Source of the DNA: Pseudomonadota bacterium | GTDB lineage: Bacteria > Pseudomonadota > Gammaproteobacteria > Burkholderiales > Thiobacillaceae | Direction: 5' to 3' | NCBI GenBank assembly: GCA_021802945.1 | Contig: JAJZRE010000006.1 | Span: forward strand, 8,726 to 47,515 | DNA: 38,790 nucleotides | Part shown: positions 16,108-24,252 of the stretch, piece by piece | How the letters are laid out: each line of letters starts with the position of its first letter | How positions within the stretch are numbered: position 1 is the stretch's first letter | The notes under the pieces: generated by a model | The model's input: only the letters and a program-made list of their open reading frames with translations | What the model was told of the DNA's origin: nothing | The model's database searches: none | Made by a program: the position numbers and the translations under genes

Positions 16108-16695
16108 ATGAAAACGCGCACTTTGAATACGACCCTGATCGCAGCCCTGCTTGCAGCAAGCGGCGCCGCAGAGGCCGGCCCCGGCCGTTACGGCCCGGAT
16201 GGCTTCGTCACCCGCGCCCGCGTGATCTCAAGCACGCCGATCTACGACACGGTCAGCGAACCGCGCCGCGAATGCTGGACCGAAACGGTCGGCTATGAAA
16301 GCCGCAGCTACCGCGGCGGCAATGGCAGCGGCGGTGCGATTCTCGGCGCCATCGCCGGCGGCCTGCTCGGCTCCACCGTCGGCAAGGGCGATGGCCGGGT
16401 CGCCGCCGCCGCGGTGGGCGCGGCCACCGGCGCGGTGGTGGGCGACCGCTGGAATGGCGGCGGCACGCGCTACGAAGAAACACGCCCGCGTCAGGTCGAG
16501 CGCTGCCGCATCCATGACGACTACCGCCAGGTGGTCAGCGGCTACGACGTGCGCTACCGCTTCCAGGGTCGCGTGTACGCTACCCAGCTGCCATACAACC
16601 CCGGCAAGTGGCTGACGCTGAACGGGAATTTTTCGGTGAACGACGATCCGCGCGACGTGCGTTGGCGCGCCCCCGACGACGACTGGGACGATTGA
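16108..16695 (+). CDS. glycine-zipper 2TM-domain envelope protein
   Basis: A 195-residue exported protein: signal peptide (cleavage near AEA-GP), then an RARVISSTPIYDTV segment typical of SlyB/17-kDa-antigen relatives. A glycine zipper follows at about residues 80-120 (GGAILGAIAGGLLGSTVG and AVGAATGAVVGDR). No lipobox Cys is at the signal cleavage site, so it is probably not a lipoprotein. The acidic C-terminus ends DDDWDD. AAGGAG upstream supports the ATG at 16108. The 53-nt gap to the previous gene suggests an operon. Likely an outer-membrane or periplasmic integrity protein; exact role unknown. Confidence 0.85.
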   Translation: MKTRTLNTTLIAALLAASGAAEAGPGRYGPDGFVTRARVISSTPIYDTVSEPRRECWTETVGYESRSYRGGNGSGGAILGAIAGGLLGSTVGKGDGRVAAAAVGAATGAVVGDRWNGGGTRYEETRPRQVERCRIHDDYRQVVSGYDVRYRFQGRVYATQLPYNPGKWLTLNGNFSVNDDPRDVRWRAPDDDWDD

Positions 16696-16736
16696 CGCAC
16701 CCGCGCATCCGTCCCGAGGCTGAAAGGAGAATCACC

Positions 16737-17114
16737 ATGTTACGCAAACTGCTATTGGCAACCGCCCTGCTCACCGCGTCCGGCGCCAGCTTCGCCCATG
16801 GCGGCGGCGATGGCTACGGCCGCGTGGTATCGGTCGAACCGCATTTCGTCATTTCATTCGGTACACGCGAACGGGACGGCTTCCGGGTCCTGTACGAATC
16901 CGGCGGCTATCGCTACTGGACGTACACGTCGTACTACCCCGGCCCCACCATCGTGCTGCCGCCACCCTACCGGGTCGAACGTGTTTATTACCGCGATTAC
17001 CGACGTGACTGGCATGACCGGGACCGGGATCGCCGCGGCGGCGGATGGGGCGGCTGGCGACACGAGCGGTGGGAACATCGCCGCGAACACCGCTACGACG
17101 ATGACGACGATTGA
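16737..17114 (+). CDS. small exported Arg/Tyr/Asp-rich protein
   Basis: A 125-residue protein with signal peptide (cleavage near SFA-HG, residue 20). The sequence is rich in Gly, Tyr, Arg and His (RYWTYTSYYPGP, RVERVYYRDYRRDW) and ends in an Asp run after an Arg/His tract. The alternation of basic and acidic tracts is reminiscent of envelope or metal-binding proteins of RcnB style, but I cannot assign a family. AAAGGAGA precedes the ATG. It is 41 nt after the glycine-zipper gene and probably in the same transcript. In its composition it resembles the 93-residue protein two genes upstream. Confidence 0.75.
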   Translation: MLRKLLLATALLTASGASFAHGGGDGYGRVVSVEPHFVISFGTRERDGFRVLYESGGYRYWTYTSYYPGPTIVLPPPYRVERVYYRDYRRDWHDRDRDRRGGGWGGWRHERWEHRREHRYDDDDD

Positions 17115-17185
17115 GTAATGTCCATCCCTGAGCCCGATCCGCCAGGCGAACCGGACGGGGCCAGCGCAGGTGCGGACGGAACGGT

Positions 17186-19066
17186 TCAGATTTCCACCCG
17201 CGAACCGAGTTCGATCACCCGGTTGGCAGGCAGATTGAAGTACTCCACCGCGCTCCCTGCATTGCGCGACAGCCAGCGGAACACCTGTTCACGCCAGCGG
17301 GCCATCCCGCTGGCGACTTCCGGGCTCGGCACGATGGTTTCGCGGCTGAGGAAATACGAGATCCGCATGGGCTCGAACGTCAGGCCGAACTGCGGCCCCA
17401 GCCCCTGGAGCGCAGCGGGCACGTCGGGGCGGTTCTTGAAACCGAAGGTGAGGGTCACGGCATAGGCTTCGTTGCCCAGCGGCTCGACCCGCATGCGCTC
17501 TTCGAGCGGCACCCACGGTTCGGTCTTGATCCTCACGGTGAGAAACACCAGCCGTTCATGCAGCACGCGGTTGTGGTTCAGGTTGTGCAGCAGCGCATGC
17601 GGCACCGTATCCGCGCTGGCATTCAGAAACACCGCGGTCCCCGGCACGCGCGTCGGCGGATGCGCCATCAGGCCGTCGAGAAAATCGGTCAGCGGGATAT
17701 CCGCCAGACCGATCCGTGCCAGCAGACTGCGCCGGCCCCGCACCCAGGTCCGCATGACGATGAAGATCAGGCTGCCCAGGGCCAGGGGAAACCAGCCCCC
17801 TTCGGCTATTTTCAACAAGCTGGAGGAAAAGAACGCCGCGTCGATCAGCAGAAACACGCCGGTCGCCGCGAGACTGCCCGGAAGCCCATACCCCCAGCCG
17901 TAATGGATGACGAAAAAGGTGAGCAGCGTCGTCACCAGCATGGTGCCGGTTACGGCAAGACCATACGCGGATGCGAGATTGCTTGACCCGCCGAAGCCGG
18001 CGACCACCGCCACCACGAGCACGAACAGCAGCCAGTTGACGACCGGGATGTAGATTTGTCCGAACGCCCTGGACGATGTCTGCACGACCTGCATGCGCGG
18101 CAGGTAGCCCAGCTGGATGGCCTGGCGCGTGAGTGAGAACGCGCCGGTGATCGTGGCCTGGGCGGCGATCACCGTGGCGGCAGTGGCCAGCAGCACCATG
18201 GGGTAGCGCGCCCATGGCGGGTAGAGCAAAAAGAAGGGGTTGCTCAGGGCAGCGGGCACACGCGTCAGCAGCGCCCCCTGCCCCAGGTAATTCAGCACCA
18301 GCGCGGGAAACACCAGTCCATACCAGGCGATTCGGATCGGTGCTCGACCGAAGTGCCCCATGTCGGCATAGAGCGCCTCGGCACCGGTAAACGCGAGCAG
18401 CACGGCGCCCAGCACGACGAACGACGCGAAGCCGTGCTGGGTGACGAACCACCAGGCATGCTCGGGATACAGCGCGCCCAGCACCTGCGGGTGCTGGGCG
18501 ATCTGGTATAGGCCGCCTGCTGCCAATGCAGCGAACCAAACCAGCGCAATCGGACCGAACCAGGCACCCACGCTGGCCGTGCCGTGCTGCTGCATGAAGA
18601 ACAAGCCTGCGAGCACGCCTATCGCAAGCGGCATCACGTAGGGCGCGAACACATGGGTGCCGACCGTCAGGCCTTCAACCGCTGACAGCACGGAAATCGC
18701 CGGCGTCAGCACGGCGTCGCCGTAGAACAGCGCAGCGCCCACCATGCCGGCCAGCGTCACCGCGGCCAGCGCGCGTGGCCGCTGCGCCACCGCCTGCCTC
18801 GCCAGCGCGAGCAGGGCCATGATCCCGCCCTCACCGTGGTTGTCGGCGCGCAGCACCAGCAACACGTATTTCAGCGTGACCACCAGCATCAGCGCCCAGA
18901 AGATCGCCGAAGCGGCGCCCAGCACGGTTTCCGGGCCGGCGGGGATGCCGTGGTGCGGGCTCAGGGTTTCCTTCAGGGCATACAGCGGACTGGTGCCGAT
19001 ATCGCCGTAGACGACACCGAGCGCGGCGAGGGTCAGCGCCGCGCGGCTGTGCGAGTTTGCTTCCAT
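17186..19066 (-). CDS. kup: low-affinity potassium transporter Kup
   Basis: Inner-membrane K+/H+ symporter of 626 residues, the normal family length. The N-terminus has the signature ALGVVYGDIGTSPLYALKE, followed by about a dozen hydrophobic segments and a hydrophilic C-terminal domain of roughly 150 residues. Further Kup blocks include FTGAEALYADMGHFG and LNYLGQGALL. It begins 38 nt after the stop of the ferredoxin-NADP reductase gene on the same strand, so the two may be co-transcribed. Nothing unusual. Confidence 0.95.
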   Translation of the reverse strand: MEANSHSRAALTLAALGVVYGDIGTSPLYALKETLSPHHGIPAGPETVLGAASAIFWALMLVVTLKYVLLVLRADNHGEGGIMALLALARQAVAQRPRALAAVTLAGMVGAALFYGDAVLTPAISVLSAVEGLTVGTHVFAPYVMPLAIGVLAGLFFMQQHGTASVGAWFGPIALVWFAALAAGGLYQIAQHPQVLGALYPEHAWWFVTQHGFASFVVLGAVLLAFTGAEALYADMGHFGRAPIRIAWYGLVFPALVLNYLGQGALLTRVPAALSNPFFLLYPPWARYPMVLLATAATVIAAQATITGAFSLTRQAIQLGYLPRMQVVQTSSRAFGQIYIPVVNWLLFVLVVAVVAGFGGSSNLASAYGLAVTGTMLVTTLLTFFVIHYGWGYGLPGSLAATGVFLLIDAAFFSSSLLKIAEGGWFPLALGSLIFIVMRTWVRGRRSLLARIGLADIPLTDFLDGLMAHPPTRVPGTAVFLNASADTVPHALLHNLNHNRVLHERLVFLTVRIKTEPWVPLEERMRVEPLGNEAYAVTLTFGFKNRPDVPAALQGLGPQFGLTFEPMRISYFLSRETIVPSPEVASGMARWREQVFRWLSRNAGSAVEYFNLPANRVIELGSRVEI

Positions 19067-19104
19067 GAAGCAGGGGCGGTACCGGGAAGGGCGAAGCCGG
19101 CAGA

Positions 19105-19851
19105 TTATTCGTGGTGCACGACAAACGCAACTTCAGTGGTGAAATTGCCGACTCCGCGATGGTTGGTCAGCGTCCAGCCGGTGTCCTTGAGATAATGCGT
19201 GAGTTCGCGCGTCATCGCCGGATTGCCGCAGATCATCACGCGGTCGTGCGCCGGGTCGGGCGCAGGCAGGCCGAGACGCTGCGACAGCGCGCCCGAGCGG
19301 AACAGATCGCCGCCGCGTTCGGGGGTGGGAAACGGCTCGCGCGTCACCGTCGGGACGTAATGCAACTGCGCATTGTCCATGGACTCGATTTCGGCGCGAT
19401 AGGCCAGTTCGGCCACCGTGCGCACCGAGTGCACGAGCACCACGTTTTCGTAGCGGGCATAGAGTTCGGGATCGCGGATCAGGCTCATGAATGGCGCCAG
19501 CCCGGTGCCGGTCGCCAGCATGTACAGCGTGCGTCCGGGCAATACGTGATTGAGCGTGAGCGAGCCGGTGGCCTTGCTGTTCACCCACACGCTGTCGCCG
19601 GGACGAATATGGACCAGGTGGCTGGTGAGGGGGCCGTCCGGAACGTGGATGCTGAGAAACTCCAGATGGTCGCGGTCGGCGGTGGAGACGATGGAGTATG
19701 CGCGCGCCACCAGCTTGCCTTCATGCTTCAAACCGATGGTGACGAATTCGCCGTTTTCAAACGAGAAATCCTGCGGGCGGCTGAGCGTGAAGCTGAAGGT
19801 CTTGTCCGACCACGGGCGTACCGACTGCACCGTTTGTTCACTGTAAGGCAT
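19105..19851 (-). CDS. fpr: ferredoxin--NADP(+) reductase
   Basis: Cytoplasmic FAD enzyme (248 residues) exchanging electrons between NADPH and ferredoxin or flavodoxin, of the short bacterial Fpr type. The FAD site is RAYSIVST and the NADP site contains LATGTGLAPFMSL; VMICGNPAM is the nucleotide-binding C-terminal block, ending GNFTTEVAFVVHHE. I chose the ATG at 19851 (MPYSEQTVQSV) over an upstream in-frame ATG at 19908. A homologue in other proteobacteria serves redox stress and Fe-S metabolism; the local context adds nothing to this. Confidence 0.92.
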   Translation of the reverse strand: MPYSEQTVQSVRPWSDKTFSFTLSRPQDFSFENGEFVTIGLKHEGKLVARAYSIVSTADRDHLEFLSIHVPDGPLTSHLVHIRPGDSVWVNSKATGSLTLNHVLPGRTLYMLATGTGLAPFMSLIRDPELYARYENVVLVHSVRTVAELAYRAEIESMDNAQLHYVPTVTREPFPTPERGGDLFRSGALSQRLGLPAPDPAHDRVMICGNPAMTRELTHYLKDTGWTLTNHRGVGNFTTEVAFVVHHE

Positions 19852-19978
19852 GTTTGACTCCGTTGTCCGATTGCGGCCCATCTTGCCGCTCCGCGCGGCC
19901 GGGCGCAATGGGGTAGACCTTAGTTTCGACGGGGCTGGCGGCGCGCAGTTCCAGCCACTGGATCGAAAGGCGCAGTGC

Positions 19979-21409
19979 CTAGCCCTTGATGCAGACCAGC
20001 GGCTTCAACTTGGCCACCTTGCGCGCCAGTCCGGCACGGTCGGCCGCCTCCACCACGGCGCTGACGTCCTTGTAGGCGCCCGGCGCCTCTTCCGCCACGC
20101 CGCGCAGCGAGGGACTGCGAATCAGAATGCCCTGGCTGGCGAGCTCGTCCACGAGTGCCCGGCCGTGCCACTGGCGGGTGGCCTGGTGGCGGCTCATGGC
20201 CCGCCCGGCGCCATGGCAGGCGGAGCTGAAGGCGCGCGTCATGCCCGTCTCGGTGCCGGCCAGGATGTAGGATGCGGTCCCCATGCTGCCGCCGATCAGC
20301 ACGGGCTGGCCGATGTCCCGCAGTTCATTGGGAAGCGCCGGATGGCCTGGGCCGAACGCGCGCGTCGCCCCCTTGCGATGCACGTAGAGACGACGCGACT
20401 GGCCGTCGACCGTGTGCGATTCCAGCTTGCAGGTATTGTGCGACACGTCGTAGATCAGGGTGAGGTGCGTCCCCGGCAGCAGGTCGGCGAACACCTGGCG
20501 GGTGAGATGGGTGATGACCTGACGGTTGGCCAGGGCGCAATTGATCCCCGCACGCATGGCGCCGAGGTAGGCCTGACCCAGCGGGGACTGGATGGGCGCG
20601 CAGGCGAGCTCGCGGTCGGGCAGTTCAATGCCGTAACCTGGCGCGGCGATCACCATCTGCTTGAGGAATTCGGTGCCGATCTGATGTCCCAGCCCGCGCG
20701 AGCCGCAGTGGATGCTGACCACCACCTCGCCCACGCGCAGGCGAAAACGGTCGGCCGCTTTCGCATCGTAGATCTCGACGATTTCCTGCAGCTCGAGGTA
20801 ATGATTGCCGGAACCCAGCGTGCCGATCTCGTCGCGCTGGCGGCGCTTGGCCTGGTCCGACACCTTGTCGGGTTCGGCGCCGGCCATGCAGCCGTGCTCC
20901 TCGATGCGCTCGAGGTCGGCGGCGCTGCCATAGCCGCGCTCGACCGCCCAGCGCGCGCCGCCGCGCAGCATCGCGTCCATCTCGCCCGCGTTGAGCCGCA
21001 ACGGGCCGGTGCTGCCCACCCCGGCCGGGATGTGGGCGAACAGGCGGTCGGCGAGCCGCTGCTTGAGCGGCGCGACCTCGTCCGCCCTGAGGCCGGTGTG
21101 CAGGGTGCGCACGCCGCAGGAAATGTCGAACCCCACCCCGCCGGCGGACACCACGCCGCCGGCGTCGGCGTCGAATGCGGCCACCCCGCCGATCGGGAAG
21201 CCGTAGCCCCAGTGCGCGTCGGGCATGGCGTAGGCCGCCTGGACGATGCCCGGGAGCGTGGCGACGTTGGCGATCTGTTCGAAAACCTTGTCGTCCATCT
21301 CGCGGATCAGCGCCTGGTCGGCGAAGATCACCGCCGGCACGCGCATCCTGCCGAACGGCGCGATCCGCCATTCGACCTCCGACACCTGCTTGAACCGGGC
21401 AGGATCCAT
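19979..21409 (-). CDS. rtcB: tRNA-splicing/repair RNA ligase RtcB
   Basis: GTP-dependent ligase (476 residues) joining 2',3'-cyclic-phosphate or 3'-phosphate RNA ends to 5'-OH ends. The metal- and GMP-binding motifs are all present: MPDAHWGYGFPIGGVAAFD, GGVGFDISCGVRTL (metal Cys), SIHCGSRGLGHQ, VSHNTCKLE, and the guanylylated His in ACHGAGRAMSR. GAGG is 8 nt before the ATG at 21409; a GTG at 21418 is in frame but too close to that site. It lies 39 nt after the CCA-archease fusion gene, whose archease part belongs to the family that activates RtcB. No RtcR-type activator is nearby. Confidence 0.95.
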   Translation of the reverse strand: MDPARFKQVSEVEWRIAPFGRMRVPAVIFADQALIREMDDKVFEQIANVATLPGIVQAAYAMPDAHWGYGFPIGGVAAFDADAGGVVSAGGVGFDISCGVRTLHTGLRADEVAPLKQRLADRLFAHIPAGVGSTGPLRLNAGEMDAMLRGGARWAVERGYGSAADLERIEEHGCMAGAEPDKVSDQAKRRQRDEIGTLGSGNHYLELQEIVEIYDAKAADRFRLRVGEVVVSIHCGSRGLGHQIGTEFLKQMVIAAPGYGIELPDRELACAPIQSPLGQAYLGAMRAGINCALANRQVITHLTRQVFADLLPGTHLTLIYDVSHNTCKLESHTVDGQSRRLYVHRKGATRAFGPGHPALPNELRDIGQPVLIGGSMGTASYILAGTETGMTRAFSSACHGAGRAMSRHQATRQWHGRALVDELASQGILIRSPSLRGVAEEAPGAYKDVSAVVEAADRAGLARKVAKLKPLVCIKG

Positions 21410-21448
21410 TCTGGACACCTCAGTTGACCGTCAAGGGAGCGGTGGAGC

Positions 21449-23077
21449 TCAGACGTCCACCACGCACTGGGCGAACCACTGCCCGGATTCGTTCCTCCCG
21501 ACTTTCAGTTCAGTATAGGTGGCGCCCTTGATCTCGACGGCCGGCTGGTGTCTGTCCGGGTCGACCGGCTCGCCCCATGCGGTGGCGTGCAGCCGATGGC
21601 TGTCCAGGCTGACCTCGAAGCGGCCGAACAGCAGGTGGCGCGCGGCCATTTCCAGAATCAGCGCATTCAGCCAGTCGACCAGCAGCAGTTCGTCGTCCGG
21701 CGCCTCGCAGCGGATGTCCACCGCCTCGTCCGCCGCCACCCCGGACGGATCGGTCACCACGGCGGTCATTGCCCGCGCAGCCTGCTCGAATGCGGCCGCC
21801 AGGGTCGGGCCGATGCCGCGCACGCCCATGTCCGCCTGGTGCGGGAAATGTTCCCAGTGCGCGCCGCCGCGGCTGCGCGACGCCGCCACGGCCTGCGCCC
21901 GCGCCTGGAAGACCGCTTCCCGGATACGCGCCGGCTCGACGCTGCGCGCCACCGCGGCGGCATCGATGGACTGCGCCGCGCGCAGCGCCTGCCGCAGGCC
22001 ATCCGGTGCGGGGAACGGTTTGTCCTCGTAGCCGGGCCGCCCGCGGAAATCGCATTCGCAGGCCTGCAGAAAGGCCTCGAAGCGCTCGGGGCGGCGGAAG
22101 GCGTCGACCCGTTCCAGCAGTTCGATCACCGTTCCCGGGCGCAATTCCAGGGCGCGATGGACGTTGCCGTGGTCGCGCGCCACCGCGACGGCGAGGTCGC
22201 GGCAGTCGGCCGGCACCCGGATGCGCTCGCAGAGCGCGCGCACCAGTTCGACGCTTCTGGCTTCGTGGCCGTGATGCGCCGGCCACAGCCCGGGTGGGGT
22301 CGCGCCCTTGCCGAGGTCGTGCGTCAACGCGGCGAAACGCACCGGCAGGCTCATGCCCTGCCGCGCCGCCCAGTCGACGACGAGCATGACGTGCACGCCG
22401 GTGTCGATCTCGGGGTGCTGCTCGGCCGGCTGCGGCACGCCGAACAGGCGTTCGATTTCGGGGAACAGCCGGGCCAGGGCACCGCAGTCGCGCAGCACCC
22501 GGAACATGCGCGAGGGCTGCGCCTCCATCAGGCCGCGCGCGATTTCCTGCCACACGCGCTCCGGCACCAGCGCGTCGATTTCGCCCTTGTCCACGATCTG
22601 CCGCATCAGCGCGCCGGTCTCCGGCGCCACCGTAAAATCGGTGAAGCGGGCGGCGAAACGCGCGACCCGCAGAATCCGGACCGGGTCTTCGGCAAAGGCC
22701 TCGCTCACATGGCGGAAGACGCGGGCGGCCAGATCGGCCTGCCCGCCGTAGGGATCGACCAGCGTACCGGCCGTGTCCTCGGCCATCGCGTTGATGGTGA
22801 GGTCGCGCCGGCGCAGGTCCTCTTCCAGCGTGACCTCCGGGGCGGCGTATACGGTGAAGCCCTTGTAGCCGTGCCCGGATTTGCGCTCGGTGCGCGCCAG
22901 CGCGTATTCCTCGTGGGTGTGCGGGTGCAGGAAGACCGGGAAATCCTTGCCGACCGGCTGGTAGCCCAGCGCAAGCATGTCGTCGGGCGTGGCGCCGACG
23001 ACGACGTGATCGCGGTCGGCCACCGGCAGGCCCAGCAACCGGTCACGCACTGCGCCGCCAACGATGTAGGTTTTCAC
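21449..23077 (-). CDS. cca: CCA-adding enzyme fused to archease
   Basis: One 542-residue ORF holding two enzymes. Residues 1 to about 400 are a bacterial CCA tRNA nucleotidyltransferase with HD domain: [11 protein letters not shown] (6-16), catalytic DRD (21-23), [13 protein letters not shown] and the phosphohydrolase motif LTHDLGKG. It builds or repairs the tRNA 3' CCA. Residues about 407-542 (21449-21859) are archease, the RtcB activator: [45 protein letters not shown], the [12 protein letters not shown] block and the terminal VVDV with its conserved Asp. A short Ala/Arg/Gly linker joins them, with no stop or frame change. A typical Cca is about 410 residues, so this is a true extension. 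rtcB follows 39 nt later; the NDUFA9-like gene ends 15 nt upstream. Confidence 0.93.
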   Translation of the reverse strand: MKTYIVGGAVRDRLLGLPVADRDHVVVGATPDDMLALGYQPVGKDFPVFLHPHTHEEYALARTERKSGHGYKGFTVYAAPEVTLEEDLRRRDLTINAMAEDTAGTLVDPYGGQADLAARVFRHVSEAFAEDPVRILRVARFAARFTDFTVAPETGALMRQIVDKGEIDALVPERVWQEIARGLMEAQPSRMFRVLRDCGALARLFPEIERLFGVPQPAEQHPEIDTGVHVMLVVDWAARQGMSLPVRFAALTHDLGKGATPPGLWPAHHGHEARSVELVRALCERIRVPADCRDLAVAVARDHGNVHRALELRPGTVIELLERVDAFRRPERFEAFLQACECDFRGRPGYEDKPFPAPDGLRQALRAAQSIDAAAVARSVEPARIREAVFQARAQAVAASRSRGGAHWEHFPHQADMGVRGIGPTLAAAFEQAARAMTAVVTDPSGVAADEAVDIRCEAPDDELLLVDWLNALILEMAARHLLFGRFEVSLDSHRLHATAWGEPVDPDRHQPAVEIKGATYTELKVGRNESGQWFAQCVVDV

Positions 23078-23092
23078 GGCGGCGCGCCAGGC

Positions 23093-24130
23093 CTAGCGGT
23101 GGGCGTTTTCCCGGTAATCCTCGTACCGCGCGCGTGGCGTGTCGGCGCGCAGGTATTCGGGCGCGATGGCCTCGAGCGAGACTGGCTGGAAATCGAACAC
23201 GGCTGGCCAGCCGCCGCTGCACACGTTGTCCGTGCACAGGGCGTAGTAGTTGTCGCGCGTCATCAGCTTCCTGCCGGGTTTGAGTTCCAGCGCCCAGGCC
23301 TGGAAATATGACATCCATTTTCCCAGCGGGATGATGCTGCGCTTCTTGCCGATGACGTCGCCGACATAGCTCACCAGCTCCTGCAGCGTGTAGGCCCTGG
23401 GGCCGCACAGGTCGTAGGTCTGGCCGAAGGTGGCGGTGTTGTCCAGGCTGTCGACAAAGGCGCGGGCGACGTCCTCGACATGGACCGGGGCGAAACGGCT
23501 GTTCGCTGCGGCGAGCGGCAGCGCCGGGAAGGTTTTGAGCAGGCGGGCGAACATCGACAGGAAGGAATCGCCGCGACCGAAGATCACCGAAGGCCGGAAG
23601 AGGGTGACGTTCAAGCCGTAGCCGTGTATGAACTTGGGGCCGTTGAGATACCAGTTTTCATGCTCGCTGTGGCGCATGCCGGCTTCTCTCACCAGCGCCT
23701 CGGCGATGCCCTTGGAACGCTGGTAGGCCGAGCGCGAATTCGGATTGGCGCCCAGGGCGCTCATGTGCAGCAAACGATGCACGCCGGATTCGCCGCAGGC
23801 ATGGATGACCTTGCGCGGCAGCTCGACGTGGACTTTCTGAAAGTCTCCGCGGCGGGCGCTCGGCAGGTCGACGCGACCGACCTTGCTTTCATGCAGGATG
23901 CCGACCAGATTGATGACGGCGTCCATGCCGCGGAAATGCTGGATGAGTGCCTGCTGGTCGTGCACGTCGGATTCGATCACTTCCACCGTGGGCAACAGGA
24001 TCAGCTCCTTCGCCATTTCGCGGCGGTGGGAGAGCACCCGGACGTGGAGGCCGCGCGCGGCGAGCTGGCTGACGAGCTGGGTGCCGACAAAGCCGGACCC
24101 GCCGAGGATGCAGATGCGTTCAATCTTCAT
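23093..24130 (-). CDS. NAD(P)-binding epimerase/dehydratase, complex I NDUFA9-like
   Basis: A 345-residue atypical short-chain dehydrogenase. It starts with the Rossmann motif ICILGGSGFVGTQLV and has NLVGIL, the loop HMSALGANPNSRSAYQRSKG (Tyr-x3-Lys pair) and FRPSVIFGRGD. This is the group related to the mitochondrial complex I accessory subunit NDUFA9. In betaproteobacteria it commonly lies between slt and cca, as here. Substrate unknown. The stop is 15 nt before the cca-archease start, so they are probably one transcript. Confidence 0.88.
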   Translation of the reverse strand: MKIERICILGGSGFVGTQLVSQLAARGLHVRVLSHRREMAKELILLPTVEVIESDVHDQQALIQHFRGMDAVINLVGILHESKVGRVDLPSARRGDFQKVHVELPRKVIHACGESGVHRLLHMSALGANPNSRSAYQRSKGIAEALVREAGMRHSEHENWYLNGPKFIHGYGLNVTLFRPSVIFGRGDSFLSMFARLLKTFPALPLAAANSRFAPVHVEDVARAFVDSLDNTATFGQTYDLCGPRAYTLQELVSYVGDVIGKKRSIIPLGKWMSYFQAWALELKPGRKLMTRDNYYALCTDNVCSGGWPAVFDFQPVSLEAIAPEYLRADTPRARYEDYRENAHR

Positions 24131-24252
24131 GGTGAGGTTCGTTCAGGCATATAAGGCGATGCTGATTTTATCCCGGAAGTTTCATAAATTCGCGCGATGA
24201 TCGCGCAGGATTTTGACCGAGTGGCCGCATTGCGCCGGCGTGACGTCGCCAT

